Shown: positions 26,960 to 37,151, numbered from the stretch's first letter. The stretch is 64,000 bases of DNA from Paenibacillus camelliae (GCF_023715345.1 NZ_JAMBNY010000003.1:124001-188000), one strand, 5' to 3'. Numbers and translations are program-made. Notes: a model not told the origin generated them from the letters alone.

Positions 26960-27415
26960 TAATCAGCGCTCCGCTAATTCATCTCTAACGCTCGGACCTT
27001 CCTTCGTCAGGAGGTCGCTTTTAGAGATGGATTAGCTCCGCTGTAGTTGTTGTGTGTGTACCAAGAAGCTTGGGTGCAAGTAGAAAACGAGTAGCGCAGC
27101 GTACGGTATTGGTACGTGAGCACCTGAAATGTTTTTCGTAGAAAACATACTACAAAACATAACCTTTCGGTTGAACCCCATATTCGACGTCGACTAAGCT
27201 ACAGCACATTACATCGTCATCAAAGTTGTATAAACTGAACTTCCCTTCCAATAAGGGTAAAAAAGTTCGGCTTTCAGGACCAAGAAGCTTGGACGCTAGT
27301 AGAAAACGAGTAGCGCAGCGTACGGTGCTGGTACGTGAGCAACGGAGTTTTCGCTAGCGTTCAAGATTCGCCGTCGACTAAGCTACAACGCGTTACATCG
27401 TCATCAAAGTCGAAC
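26960..27415. repeat. Intergenic repeat block 3 (units e and f)
   Basis: Unit e (about 26960-27239) lacks the left terminal repeat and starts inside the 60-bp hairpin module (26973-27036). It also has an inserted segment near 27125-27170, related to one in unit b. Unit f (27257-27415) is complete, and its right end stops one base before the stop codon of the permease gene. The units lie between lplC-like and GH105 genes on the same strand. Confidence 0.85.
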
Positions 27416-27416
27416 C

Positions 27417-28292
27417 CTAGCCTTTGATGGATCCTAGCATAGCCCCCTTCGCAAAATGCTTCTGCAAGAACGGATAAACGCACAGTATCGGTAGCGTCGC
27501 TACGACGATAACGGCCATCTTCACCGTTTGCTCTGGTGGAGGCACGGAGGCATCGAGATCTGGACTGTATTCTAAGCCGCTGGCAAGTACAACAATTTGA
27601 CGCAGTAGTACTTGAATTGGCCACTTCGCACTGTCATTCAAGTACAGAATGGCACTCAAGTAAGTATTCCAGTACGTTACCGCATAGAACAGCGATAGCG
27701 TGGCAATGGCCGGCATGGATAAAGGCAATACGATGCGGAACAGAATACCGAAATCGTTACAGCCATCGATTTTAGCGGACTCCTCAAGCCCTTCCGGAAT
27801 ATTTTGAAAGAAGTTCTTCAATATAATGAGATTAAATGCACTAATCGTAGATGGAATAATTAGAGCCAAGTAACTATCGATCAGCCCCATCTCCTTGACA
27901 ACAAGGAAGCTTGGAATTAGACCACCGCTGAATAGCATCGTAAATACGACTAAAAACATAATATACTTACGGCCATCAAGATCACGTCTTGCTAGACCAT
28001 AGGCCATTAATGATGTAATTAGCATGCTGAATAAAGTACCGAAAAACGTAACTCCAACGGAAACACCCATCGCTTTAAATATGGTATTGGTCGAGAAGAT
28101 AAAGCGATATGCCTCAAAGCTCCATTCCGTCGGTATAAGAATAAATCGTTTGACCGCGAGCTCCGCACTTGTTGTGAATGAACCTGCGACGACGTGCATA
28201 AAAGGCAGCACCGTTAACAATGCAATAATCGAAAGCAGCAAATAATTGACGGTGGCAAATATGCGACCATTTAACGTACGATCCTCAATCAT
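27417..28292 (-). CDS. Sugar ABC transporter permease (LplC/YtcP type)
   Basis: 291 residues with six membrane helices. The EAA loop, which contacts the ATPase, is GLEESAKIDGCNDFGILFRIVLPLSMP (about residues 172-198). It belongs to the CUT1 MalG-type family and pairs with the permease encoded just upstream. No ATPase gene is in the locus; such systems share a common MsmK-like ATPase. GAGGAGGGG precedes the ATG. Confidence 0.9.
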   Translation of the reverse strand: MIEDRTLNGRIFATVNYLLLSIIALLTVLPFMHVVAGSFTTSAELAVKRFILIPTEWSFEAYRFIFSTNTIFKAMGVSVGVTFFGTLFSMLITSLMAYGLARRDLDGRKYIMFLVVFTMLFSGGLIPSFLVVKEMGLIDSYLALIIPSTISAFNLIILKNFFQNIPEGLEESAKIDGCNDFGILFRIVLPLSMPAIATLSLFYAVTYWNTYLSAILYLNDSAKWPIQVLLRQIVVLASGLEYSPDLDASVPPPEQTVKMAVIVVATLPILCVYPFLQKHFAKGAMLGSIKG

Positions 28293-28313
28293 GAGGTCCC
28301 CTCCTCAGCCAAA

Positions 28314-29258
28314 TTAATAAACGCCTTCTTCGCCCATTTTCTTCGCTAAATAATTTGCGAACATGACGAGCACTAGGCCAACCAATGATTTAAAGAAGCC
28401 GATGGCTGTACTATAGCTAAATTGCCCCTGACGTACCCCAGCTGTATAGACATAGGTATCAATAATCTCAGCCACATCGCGATTCATTGAGTTAAGCAGC
28501 AGATACACATGCTCAAAGCCAAGCTCCAGCACGTCACCAATTTTCAAAATGAGCAGTACGATAATAACGCTGCGTATCGCTGGCAGCGTAATATGCCATA
28601 CTTGTCTCATACGAGAGGCACCGTCCATGCGTGCAGCTTCATAGAGCTGTGGATCAACCGATGCAATCGCTGCCAAATATATAATCGTTCCCCACCCTGC
28701 TTCACGCCATATCACCTGTATGATATAGACTGGTCTGAACCATTCATTGCTAAGGAGGAAATTGACTTTTTCGAATCCAAGTAACACAATCAACTCATTA
28801 ATTATCCCGCCATCCATCGTAAGCATAACAAAGCTAATCGATACGATAATGACCCAGGATAGAAAGTGCGGCAAATAAACTAATGATTGAAATAATCGCT
28901 TAAAGAAGTTAATCCGTACCTCATTGAGCATTAACGCTAATATGATAGGCACCGGAAAATAAAACAATAGATTCATACCAAACAGTATTAACGTATTCGA
29001 TAATATATTTAAGAAGTCAGGCTCTGTAAACAGTCGGGTGAAATGCTTGAAGCCTACCCACTCACTTCCCGTAAATCCAAAGAACGGCTTAAAATCCTGA
29101 AAGGCTATCACTAGTCCAAACATCGGTATATATTTAAATATTAAAAAATACAGAATTCCAGGGGCAATCATGACGTACAACCATTTGTTGCGCCATATTC
29201 TCTTTTTTCGTTCACTGCCCGCTGCGATCGGGATGCGCTCTACTGTAGCTTCCTGCAT
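28314..29258 (-). CDS. Sugar ABC transporter permease (LplB/YteP type)
   Basis: 314 residues with six membrane helices. The EAA loop is QLYEAARMDGASRMRQVWHITLPAI (about residues 215-240). I start at 29258, which follows GGAAGGAG; an upstream in-frame ATG adds 14 residues without a site. It is the MalF-type partner of the permease at 27417. Confidence 0.9.
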   Translation of the reverse strand: MQEATVERIPIAAGSERKKRIWRNKWLYVMIAPGILYFLIFKYIPMFGLVIAFQDFKPFFGFTGSEWVGFKHFTRLFTEPDFLNILSNTLILFGMNLLFYFPVPIILALMLNEVRINFFKRLFQSLVYLPHFLSWVIIVSISFVMLTMDGGIINELIVLLGFEKVNFLLSNEWFRPVYIIQVIWREAGWGTIIYLAAIASVDPQLYEAARMDGASRMRQVWHITLPAIRSVIIVLLILKIGDVLELGFEHVYLLLNSMNRDVAEIIDTYVYTAGVRQGQFSYSTAIGFFKSLVGLVLVMFANYLAKKMGEEGVY

Positions 29259-29356
29259 CGTACTTCTCTCCTTCCATATTCGAGAGGAAGAGAAGGGCAT
29301 AAGCTCACTATGCCTAGCCCCTCTACCTTCCTAGCCTGCGCTGCTATGTCTGGCTA

Positions 29357-30907
29357 CTATTTCGCTGCATTAAATTCATCGATAATTTGCTGACCACCGC
29401 GAGATTTCCAATCCTCAATCGCCGCATCAAAACCAGCGCGATCAATAGAACCGTACATGTATTTGTAGGTCGCATCATTAATAAGCTCCTGAAGCTGTGT
29501 GCCCTTCTCTGCAAATGTCGCAGAGTCTAGAGCAGCTGTTGGATCATGGATCGCAACTTTTTCATTGTCTACTACGAATTGTTCAGCAAGCTTTCTTGCT
29601 TCCAAATCAATATAAGCTTCCAGCTGACCATTCGTTTCTGGTTCACCGATAACACTATCTCTAAAGCCTTTCACTTCGCGCTCTGTTAGCTCTTTGTCAT
29701 CAGATGCCTTTGCTTTACCGTCTTCAACGGTATAGTGAACACCTTCAATTCCCCAATACATCATGTTCGCCACTTCAGGAGTCATCATGGCATCGAAGTA
29801 CGCTAGAACGCTTTTTAGCTCTGCCTCGTCTTTAATTGCCGTTTTCGGGAACAACACGACGTTGTTATAGCCAGGAATCGCCCATGTCGATACATTACCG
29901 CCTGGACCTTCAACTAACGCATGCACACTCGCATTGGCATCCGGAACGTTCTTAACTAGGTCTTTATCTAAGGAGTTAATGTCCTGCATCGAACCGATAT
30001 ATACACCTGCTTTACCGCTAGTGAACAAAGCAACCTGATCCGTTTTACTTGTTCCAGCAAAGTCTACGTTCATTAAGCCGTTATCACGGATTTTTTTAAT
30101 ATAATCCATAGCTTGAACGTATTCCTCGAACATAAATTCAGGCAGCAGCTGTCCATCCTTCTCGCCCCAATTCGTTGGCGTACCGAACCAAGAAGCAACT
30201 GTTTTGAAGGCACCATAGACTAGATCATTACGATCTGCTAAACCAATCGTATCGTCAACGTTGTTGCCATCTGGATCCGCTTTCGTAAACTTCTCAATCA
30301 TCTCATACAGATCATCCACTGTTTTCGGAGCTTCTAGACCAAGATTATCTGCCCAGTCTTTACGATAAATGATCCCTTGACGTGCCAGTGGGCGGCCAAT
30401 ATATAAGGAATACAGCTTGCCATCCACCTTCGTATTGTTCAAAATTTCAGGCTTTAATTTGTTTAAGTTAGGGAACTCCTCAAGATAAGGTCCGATTTCC
30501 CAGAACTGTCCATCACGAATCGCTTCCTTCATTTGCATAAAGGTTGCCTGGTTTTTCAAATAAACAACCTGTGGCAGCGAGCCCGTAGCGAAGGATGCAT
30601 TCAGCTTTTCCTCATACGTATCAGCTGGAAAAAACTGATAGGTCAGCTTCGTATTCGTTAGCTTTTCAACCTCATTTTTAATTGTGTCAGGCGGTGTTTC
30701 AGCAACGTTTAGCGGTAGCATTATTGTAATCTCAGTTGGCTTTGCTGGTGTCTCTGATGAGTTATCATTGTTGCCGTTTGTGCTCGTTGATGAATTTGGT
30801 GTAGACGTTGCATTCGTACCTTTATTGCTATTCCCTCCACATGCGCTTAACACCATCGTAAGCGCTACCAAAGTACTTAGTAGAACAACGGCCGGCTTTC
30901 TTTTCAT
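29357..30907 (-). CDS. Extracellular sugar-binding lipoprotein (LipO type), copy 1
   Basis: 516 residues. The signal peptide ends in the lipobox LSAC (about residue 23), followed by an Asn/Ser/Thr-rich linker to about residue 50. The mature part is a CUT1-type solute-binding protein of the LplA/LipO group. It heads the permease-GH105 unit, so it probably captures pectin-derived oligosaccharides. It is clearly paralogous to the gene at 31207 over the whole mature length (shared WEIGPYLE, RQGII, TIGL and RNDLVYGAFKT blocks). Confidence 0.9.
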   Translation of the reverse strand: MKRKPAVVLLSTLVALTMVLSACGGNSNKGTNATSTPNSSTSTNGNNDNSSETPAKPTEITIMLPLNVAETPPDTIKNEVEKLTNTKLTYQFFPADTYEEKLNASFATGSLPQVVYLKNQATFMQMKEAIRDGQFWEIGPYLEEFPNLNKLKPEILNNTKVDGKLYSLYIGRPLARQGIIYRKDWADNLGLEAPKTVDDLYEMIEKFTKADPDGNNVDDTIGLADRNDLVYGAFKTVASWFGTPTNWGEKDGQLLPEFMFEEYVQAMDYIKKIRDNGLMNVDFAGTSKTDQVALFTSGKAGVYIGSMQDINSLDKDLVKNVPDANASVHALVEGPGGNVSTWAIPGYNNVVLFPKTAIKDEAELKSVLAYFDAMMTPEVANMMYWGIEGVHYTVEDGKAKASDDKELTEREVKGFRDSVIGEPETNGQLEAYIDLEARKLAEQFVVDNEKVAIHDPTAALDSATFAEKGTQLQELINDATYKYMYGSIDRAGFDAAIEDWKSRGGQQIIDEFNAAK

Positions 30908-31140
30908 ACATCATGACCTCCATTTTAGATTGATATAGATGAAACCTGTCCCATCGTTTGTTTACTTGGAACAGCTTAAACGTAACATCATGAGTTGGAG
31001 TGCGGAAACAATCATTTGTTCATACTGCGGCTTAAAAGACTGCATATGAGCTAATGATTATGGCAGATGATAATGACACCTTAGTCGAAGCATCTAGCAA
31101 TTTATCGCGTTAACGCTACATTCTCACGCTGAATTTAAAC

Positions 31141-31186
31141 AAAAAACAGCAGCATGGCGATCATCCTTTCACCCTGCAGCTGTTTA
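31141..31186 (-). terminator. Terminator of the upstream binding-protein gene
   Basis: AAACAGCTGCAGGG and CATGCTGCTGTTT arms on the minus strand, then TTTTGTTT. It separates the two binding-protein genes into different units. Confidence 0.8.
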
Positions 31187-31206
31187 TATAAATTCATCGT
31201 TATACG

Positions 31207-32712
31207 CTAGTTAAAGTGGTTTGCCGTATACTCTGCAATAATTTTATTTCCGCCATTTTTACGCCATAGCTCAACCTGCTGCTTGAAGCCCTCCTCATTA
31301 ATTGAACCTAAAATATAATTGTACGTGGCGTCTGAGATAATTTTATAAAGCTCAACTCCACGCTCATCATAGGTCATCGATTCTAGACCAACCGTCGGAT
31401 CAGGCACAATAAACTGATTATTGTCCTCCACTAATTGCTCAGCATAGCTCCACATATGATGCTGCTGAGCGACCTCCATAAGATTATCGTTACCCAAATC
31501 TGCGATCATTAAGGAATACAGTGCATTAACCTCTTTCGTGCGTAGCGCTGCCAGCTCCTCAGGCAAGATCACTTTATCATTTTCTACATAATAATGCTTA
31601 TCAAGTATGCCGTAATGCAATAAATGGGCTACATCAGCATCCATCGTACGGTCGAAGAAGGACAACACCTTAAGCAGCTCCTCCTCAGTAGGGATGGCTT
31701 TTTTCGAGAATAGATACAGCCCATTAAAGTTAGGAATCGACCATATACGGTAGCCTAACGGTCCTTCAATTCGGTTGACGATCGTAAATTCCACCTGCTC
31801 ATTAAACTGCTTCGCTTCTTCATATAGTCGCTGCACATCAGTCATTGCGCCGATGTACACGCCGGCATGACCACGAATAAGCAGCTCTCGCTGTACATCC
31901 TTGCTCGTCACGGGAAAGTCTACATTGATCAGCTTTTCATCATATAGCTTCTTCATAAAATTCATTGTATCAAGATAGCCCTGCGTTTCGAATTCCGGTA
32001 TAAAGCTGTTTTCTGTCAGCTCCCAGTTATTCGGTGTACCAAAGTAAGAGCTTAATGTTTTAAATGCACCATAGATCAAGTCATTACGATCAGTCAGTCC
32101 AATCGTGTCATGCTTGCCATTATTATCGGGATCCTCATATGTAAAGGCATAAAGGATATTATACAGCTCATCGATGGTTGAGGGCTCCTTCAAGCCGAGC
32201 TGGTTAAGCCAATCCTTGCGTAGAATAATGCCTTGACGAGACGATTGTCGCTCGGTATACAGACCGTATATCTTATCATCCACGGCAGTCTGAGCCAATA
32301 TATCACGGTCAAGCTGTTTAAGATTAGGAAACTGCTCAAGATAAGGGCCGATCTCCCAAAAGGCACCTGTTCGAACCGAATTTTTTACGGAGAGATAATC
32401 AATATATTTTACAAACATAACCTTTTTTAATGAGTTTGTTGTCAACGCGGTGTTCATTTTATCGGAGTAAATCCCATCAGGCACCCATGACAGCTCCAGC
32501 TTAGTGCTTGTCAGCTCCTCGAGCAATGCCACACTTTCCTCGCTTGGCGAGTGAGGGAAATGCAACGGTGCCATAATGGATATTTCGGTAGGCTTTGTAT
32601 CGTCGACCTTGGAAGTTACAGCAGAAGCAGCACAACCACTTAAGAGTGCAACGATTAATAGCAGCAATCCTAATCTTGCGGCAGTACGGATGGAGCAATT
32701 GTGCTGTATCAT
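31207..32712 (-). CDS. Extracellular sugar-binding lipoprotein (LipO type), copy 2
   Basis: 501 residues. The lipobox is LSGC, with only a short linker after it. It is a full-length paralogue of the gene at 29357 but has its own terminator. I use the ATG at 32712, which has GGGGG 7 bases upstream; the ATG at 32718 touches the ribosome site. It has no permeases of its own here, so it may serve the same permeases with another ligand, or present ligand to the membrane AraC sensor encoded divergently next to it. Confidence 0.88.
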   Translation of the reverse strand: MIQHNCSIRTAARLGLLLLIVALLSGCAASAVTSKVDDTKPTEISIMAPLHFPHSPSEESVALLEELTSTKLELSWVPDGIYSDKMNTALTTNSLKKVMFVKYIDYLSVKNSVRTGAFWEIGPYLEQFPNLKQLDRDILAQTAVDDKIYGLYTERQSSRQGIILRKDWLNQLGLKEPSTIDELYNILYAFTYEDPDNNGKHDTIGLTDRNDLIYGAFKTLSSYFGTPNNWELTENSFIPEFETQGYLDTMNFMKKLYDEKLINVDFPVTSKDVQRELLIRGHAGVYIGAMTDVQRLYEEAKQFNEQVEFTIVNRIEGPLGYRIWSIPNFNGLYLFSKKAIPTEEELLKVLSFFDRTMDADVAHLLHYGILDKHYYVENDKVILPEELAALRTKEVNALYSLMIADLGNDNLMEVAQQHHMWSYAEQLVEDNNQFIVPDPTVGLESMTYDERGVELYKIISDATYNYILGSINEEGFKQQVELWRKNGGNKIIAEYTANHFN

Positions 32713-32795
32713 TGTCATTCCCCCTTTATTTATTGGAAATTTATTGTAAAAGTGAGATAATGATTATAGATGAGTGATATGATTATTGTATAAAA

Positions 32796-32809
32796 TGTAT
32801 GCGTTTACT
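32796..32809. promoter_or_regulatory. Candidate cre (CcpA) site between divergent genes
   Basis: TGTATGCGTTTACT fits the cre consensus with one mismatch. It lies between the binding-protein gene and the AraC sensor gene. Confidence 0.45.
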
Positions 32810-32860
32810 AAAATAATGCTAATAACATTCTTCCTATCATTGATAAGGTGTTGAGATGCG

Positions 32861-35188
32861 ATGCGATCATTAAACTACTTTGCTAAGCTAACGATCTTCG
32901 GATGCTTACTTAGCACAATACCGGTTATATTTATCGGAATTTTTGCCTATGTGACCTCGACGAATGAGATTCAAAAAAATGTTAATGAGGGTAAAAAGCA
33001 GTTGATTATGCAAATTAATTCAAATGTAGAGCAGAAATTAACGACTGTCAACCATACGATGAATCAGGTGCTCGCCTCAACCGTTCTGAAACGGGCGATG
33101 TCTCAATCGTTAACCGCAGCGGATTTTATGCTATATGATGACCTTCGGAATGAAATTCGTCACATGCAATCATTCGATACGAAGCTGGAAGATGTGATCT
33201 TGCTAAACCAGCGCCATCAATGGCTAGTAAAAAACTCTGGACTTTACGATCTCGATCAATACGAATATAGCGAACAGCTGCTTGAGCTAATGGAGCTGCC
33301 TGAATATTCTTCGTGGGTGTTAACGCCATCGTATTTGTTCTATAGTGAGGAGTTTGCGAGAAATACGGCGGTGTGTCCATACAATATGACGCTCGTTAAG
33401 CAGCTGCCTGCTAACAGCATCGATACGTATGGTCTTGCTCTAGCTACCATTCCAACCTGCAGCCTGCAAGAAATGGTGGAGCAAAATATTGACTCTAGCT
33501 CTAGTGTAATCATATTTGACGATCAACTCAACATGATCATTCATAATGATCAAACGCTTATTGGACAATCGGTTGAAGCAGCAGGTATTGATGCTAGCAA
33601 GCTAACGGAGACGAGTGGGCAGTACGATGCACTCATTCAAGATATGAACTCCGCGGTCACCTATTATAAATCGCCGGTTACGGGCTGGACATATATGTCG
33701 ATCTCCTCCATTGAGGCGTTGACCGCTGAATCGAAAAAAATCGGGATGTACACCTTGTATATTTGTATGGGTCTCATTGTGCTATGCATCGTGCTTGTAT
33801 GGCTAGGCACAAAACAGTTTTACAGCCCAATACGTCGTCTGCTGCAGCAGATTGGCGTTAAAGAGCTCGGTTATCGCAGCCAGCAGCAAAGCTCCAATGA
33901 ATTTCAGCTTATTAGTGACCGTGTTCATGATCTGTTTCAATCCAAATCAGAGCTGGAGCATCAGCTGCAGCAGCATATCCATCAAGTACGCACCTTATTT
34001 TTTATGAAAGCGTACCAAGGGCAGATCAAACCTTTCGAGATTCGTGCTCAGCTGAAGCAGTTTGGCTACTCGAGCCAGCTGGAAAGCTGGAATACGATGG
34101 CGGCGATTACGATTCAGATAGACTTTCACCCATCAAGCAGTCATTCGATCAAAGATATCGATCTGCTATTGTTTGCACTGCATAACGTTGTCGAAGAATT
34201 TATTCCAGCAGAGCAGCGTCTCGCTTCCGTTATTCTAGATCAAAGCGTTGTGACGGTAATCGGCTCTCCATCAACAGAGGCTGAAAGCTTTCATACGTTA
34301 CAGTATAGTTTGACCGAATCATTGCAGCAGCAAATTAAGCAGCTGTTGAATTTGCAGATTAGCATCGGCATTAGTACGCCGTTCTATGAGCTGAGCGGCT
34401 TTAGTGCTGCTTATCGTGAGGGTCTGGATGCGTTGAAGCATCGTATGATACTAGGCGAAGGCATTATTATTCAATATGATCAGCTCAGTGAAAACCGGCA
34501 TGTTCTTCAGCTTAATTATCCTCAGCAGCTGGAGAATGAATTGCTTGATGCGATTAAGGTGGCCGAGGAAGATCGGGCTAGAGAGCATTTACTACAGCTA
34601 CTGTCCACTATCTTTCAGACTGATCGATCACCACAGGAGTTTCAGTTCCCGCTAACGAGGTTGCTTAATAATCTAGTAATGATGATGCAAGAATCGGGCA
34701 TTACGATTAAACAGCTAAAGCATCATCATGGCTCGCTGCTGGAGCAGCTGCTTAAAATTCAGCACAAGCAAGAAATTGAGCGTTGGTTCTGGAAGGTCGT
34801 TATTCATCCGCTCATTGTGATCTATCGTGATCGGCAGGAAGAGCAGTATCATAAGCTGTCTGAGAAAATCATCGATCTAGTACAGCGCTATTACGATACT
34901 GATCTGACGCTAGAGGAATGTGCTTCACGTCTGCACTATAATGCGAATTATTTAAGCAGTGTGTTCAGAAAAGAAACAAATGTATCCTTTAGCGATTACT
35001 TAACGATGTATCGCTTCAAGATGGCTAAGAAATGGTTGTCCGAAAACGACATGCCGATTAAGGATATTGCAGCAAAGCTGCGCTACAATAACTCACAAAA
35101 CTTTATTCGCTCATTCCGTAAGCTAGAAGGAATGACGCCAGGTCAGTATCGGGATAAGTATAAATCGCAGGAGGATCGAGTGGTGTAG
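32861..35188 (+). CDS. Membrane-anchored AraC family regulator (YesS/YtdP-like)
   Basis: 775 residues. A membrane helix at residues 10-32 and another at about 298-320 bracket an extracellular sensor domain of about 260 residues, probably of Cache type. After a cytoplasmic stretch, the AraC helix-turn-helix domain occupies residues 675-770 (LTLEECASRLHYNANYLSSVF and IKDIAAKLRYNNSQNFIRSF). B. subtilis relatives sit next to rhamnogalacturonan genes. It probably senses a sugar, directly or through a binding protein, and activates the ABC-GH105 locus. Confidence 0.9.
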   Translation: MRSLNYFAKLTIFGCLLSTIPVIFIGIFAYVTSTNEIQKNVNEGKKQLIMQINSNVEQKLTTVNHTMNQVLASTVLKRAMSQSLTAADFMLYDDLRNEIRHMQSFDTKLEDVILLNQRHQWLVKNSGLYDLDQYEYSEQLLELMELPEYSSWVLTPSYLFYSEEFARNTAVCPYNMTLVKQLPANSIDTYGLALATIPTCSLQEMVEQNIDSSSSVIIFDDQLNMIIHNDQTLIGQSVEAAGIDASKLTETSGQYDALIQDMNSAVTYYKSPVTGWTYMSISSIEALTAESKKIGMYTLYICMGLIVLCIVLVWLGTKQFYSPIRRLLQQIGVKELGYRSQQQSSNEFQLISDRVHDLFQSKSELEHQLQQHIHQVRTLFFMKAYQGQIKPFEIRAQLKQFGYSSQLESWNTMAAITIQIDFHPSSSHSIKDIDLLLFALHNVVEEFIPAEQRLASVILDQSVVTVIGSPSTEAESFHTLQYSLTESLQQQIKQLLNLQISIGISTPFYELSGFSAAYREGLDALKHRMILGEGIIIQYDQLSENRHVLQLNYPQQLENELLDAIKVAEEDRAREHLLQLLSTIFQTDRSPQEFQFPLTRLLNNLVMMMQESGITIKQLKHHHGSLLEQLLKIQHKQEIERWFWKVVIHPLIVIYRDRQEEQYHKLSEKIIDLVQRYYDTDLTLEECASRLHYNANYLSSVFRKETNVSFSDYLTMYRFKMAKKWLSENDMPIKDIAAKLRYNNSQNFIRSFRKLEGMTPGQYRDKYKSQEDRVV

Positions 35189-35231
35189 CACAGCAGGTGG
35201 TAGGAGGATATTTACGTAATTTCCGTTCAGG

Positions 35232-35262
35232 AAAAAGGACCCATTCCGGATTGGATGGGTCC
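35232..35262. terminator. Terminator between convergent AraC sensor and WG/SLH genes
   Basis: GGACCCAT...ATGGGTCC stem with AAAAA on the left side, which reads as TTTTT for the minus-strand gene. Confidence 0.8.
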
Positions 35263-35309
35263 CTGCTTCATATATTTGCATGTTTATCGTTTGCGGTACT
35301 GAACAATTA

Positions 35310-37016
35310 TTACTTAAGCTGATAACTATTAAGCAATCGCTTCATCGAGATAATCGCTTGCTGCTTCGTGTAGGTAGACTTTGGAGCAAACTTGCTATTG
35401 CCTACACTGCTCATAACCGCTGAATTGTTCGATGTATCCTTGATCGAGGAAATATACGCAACGGCTTCCTTTGCCCAGCTTGCAATGCTTTTATCGTCCG
35501 CAAATGTAACTTTTTTGCTCTGCTCAGGCATATGGAGTGACTTCGCGACACGAGCAATCATTATCGCTGCCTCCTGGCGCGTAATTAGACCTTGCGGATC
35601 AAGCTTGTCATTCCCTTTTCCAGTGATGATACCAAGTGAATAGGCCGCTAATACTTCAGCATCATAGGTATCTTGGATAAGCTTAGATTGGTTGTTCTTG
35701 CTAGAATTACTGAGCAGCTCGTCCATCGATTGCCCCTGTGCCACCATTAATAAACGAAGCGCCAGCTTGCTAAATTCTGCTCGTGTAATTTCGTTTTGGT
35801 AGCCATAATCAATAGCTAACGGTATGATATTCATCGCTCTTGCCTTTTTAACTTCAGACTGTGCCCATGTTGAAGGTTGATCAATAGGATTATACATAAA
35901 GCCGTAGCTATTGCTGCTCTCATCTAATGAGAATCCAATTAAACCATTCGATGCGCCGTTCACATGCTTATAGATCGGCTTGATCACTTCTTTACCTGTA
36001 CGATCGATAAAGCCTTCCTTATGATTAGCATAAACATAAGCTAAGCCTTCACTGAAATCTTTTACTTCATAGTACTTGCTGCCAAGATCAGCAATAACCT
36101 TTCCACTTTTATCTACAAGTGCTGTGCCATCATTATATTGACGGTCAACATAGGTAGCAACCGCTATTCCTTCTTTAAAGGATCTTATGAAGTCATATTT
36201 ATTTTTGAAATCTAGCACTATCTTTCCACTCTTATCTAAGAAAGCCCAGTGATAATAATTTTTATTAGGTACCAGTACTCTGCCTAATCCTTCGCTAAAG
36301 CTATCTGCTTCATCATATTTAATCGGAATGACTTCCTTACCAGCTTGATTAATATAGCCCCATTTGTTGTTTTTGCTTACAACAGCTAAGCCTTCGTAGA
36401 AATTAAATGCCCAATCGTACTTTAGAGAGATCACCTCTTTACCTGTGTGATCGATATAGCCCCATTTACCATTCTTGCTAACAGCAGCTAGTCCCTCGTA
36501 AAAGCCTGCGGTACCGGAGTGAATCCCGTAACCGTCATCATCTCTCACTTCAACATATTGTGGTTTTATGATCTCTTTACCTGTCCGATCGATAAATCCC
36601 CATTTTCCATTTTTACTGACAGCTGCTAGACCTTCTCTAAAGTTAAGCACGTTGTCATATGTCGTTTTCAGTACAACCTTACCTGTTGTATCAACATAGA
36701 CCCACTTCCCTGCATCGTCCTTCACTCGAGATAAGCCCTCACTGTACACATAGGTTGTGAAAGAATATGGGCTAATGCTGTAGCCTGAAAATAGTACTTC
36801 ACCCGAGCGATCAATGACGCCAAGATCACCTGACTTTGTTAGCCTCACCCATGCAAGGCCTTCGTTAAATGCATTGAAATCATAATTGTAATGAGGAATA
36901 TAGCTATATTGCGGCTCTATAGCATAGTGATCAGCCTCTTGTGCGCTGACACCTCCCGTAGTAGCTATCCCTAGAAAAACCGTTATGCATAACCATAAAC
37001 TAATGACTTTTCTCAT
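35310..37016 (-). CDS. WG-repeat protein with C-terminal SLH domains
   Basis: 568 residues. A signal peptide ends near residue 25 (GVSAQE). Residues 45-375 carry about eight WG repeats of the form GLAAVSKNGKWGFIDRTGKEVI. The last 180 residues contain three S-layer homology segments (EITRAEFSKLALRLL, GLITRQEAAIMIARV and TYTKQQAIISMKRLL). SLH domains bind pyruvylated cell-wall polymer, so this is a surface-attached repeat protein. The function of WG repeats is not known. Confidence 0.9.
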   Translation of the reverse strand: MRKVISLWLCITVFLGIATTGGVSAQEADHYAIEPQYSYIPHYNYDFNAFNEGLAWVRLTKSGDLGVIDRSGEVLFSGYSISPYSFTTYVYSEGLSRVKDDAGKWVYVDTTGKVVLKTTYDNVLNFREGLAAVSKNGKWGFIDRTGKEIIKPQYVEVRDDDGYGIHSGTAGFYEGLAAVSKNGKWGYIDHTGKEVISLKYDWAFNFYEGLAVVSKNNKWGYINQAGKEVIPIKYDEADSFSEGLGRVLVPNKNYYHWAFLDKSGKIVLDFKNKYDFIRSFKEGIAVATYVDRQYNDGTALVDKSGKVIADLGSKYYEVKDFSEGLAYVYANHKEGFIDRTGKEVIKPIYKHVNGASNGLIGFSLDESSNSYGFMYNPIDQPSTWAQSEVKKARAMNIIPLAIDYGYQNEITRAEFSKLALRLLMVAQGQSMDELLSNSSKNNQSKLIQDTYDAEVLAAYSLGIITGKGNDKLDPQGLITRQEAAIMIARVAKSLHMPEQSKKVTFADDKSIASWAKEAVAYISSIKDTSNNSAVMSSVGNSKFAPKSTYTKQQAIISMKRLLNSYQLK

Positions 37017-37105
37017 GCTGCTCTCTCCTTGTTTTGAATTGTGTCCGTATGTAGTACTCCTTTATTTTAATACTAAAGTAGTTTTTCAGCTATCCAATAA
37101 AAAGT

Positions 37106-37151
37106 AAAAAAGCTCTCCCTCATACATCACGAAGGATGAATAGGGAGAGCT
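37106..37151 (-). terminator. Terminator of ahpF
   Basis: Stem built on AGCTCTCCCT/AGGGAGAGCT with further pairing inside, followed on the minus strand by TTTTTTA. Confidence 0.9.

Noticed and set aside
11446..27415. CRISPR array
   Set aside because: The repeats are long, variable in size, have no unique spacers of fixed length, and no cas genes are near.
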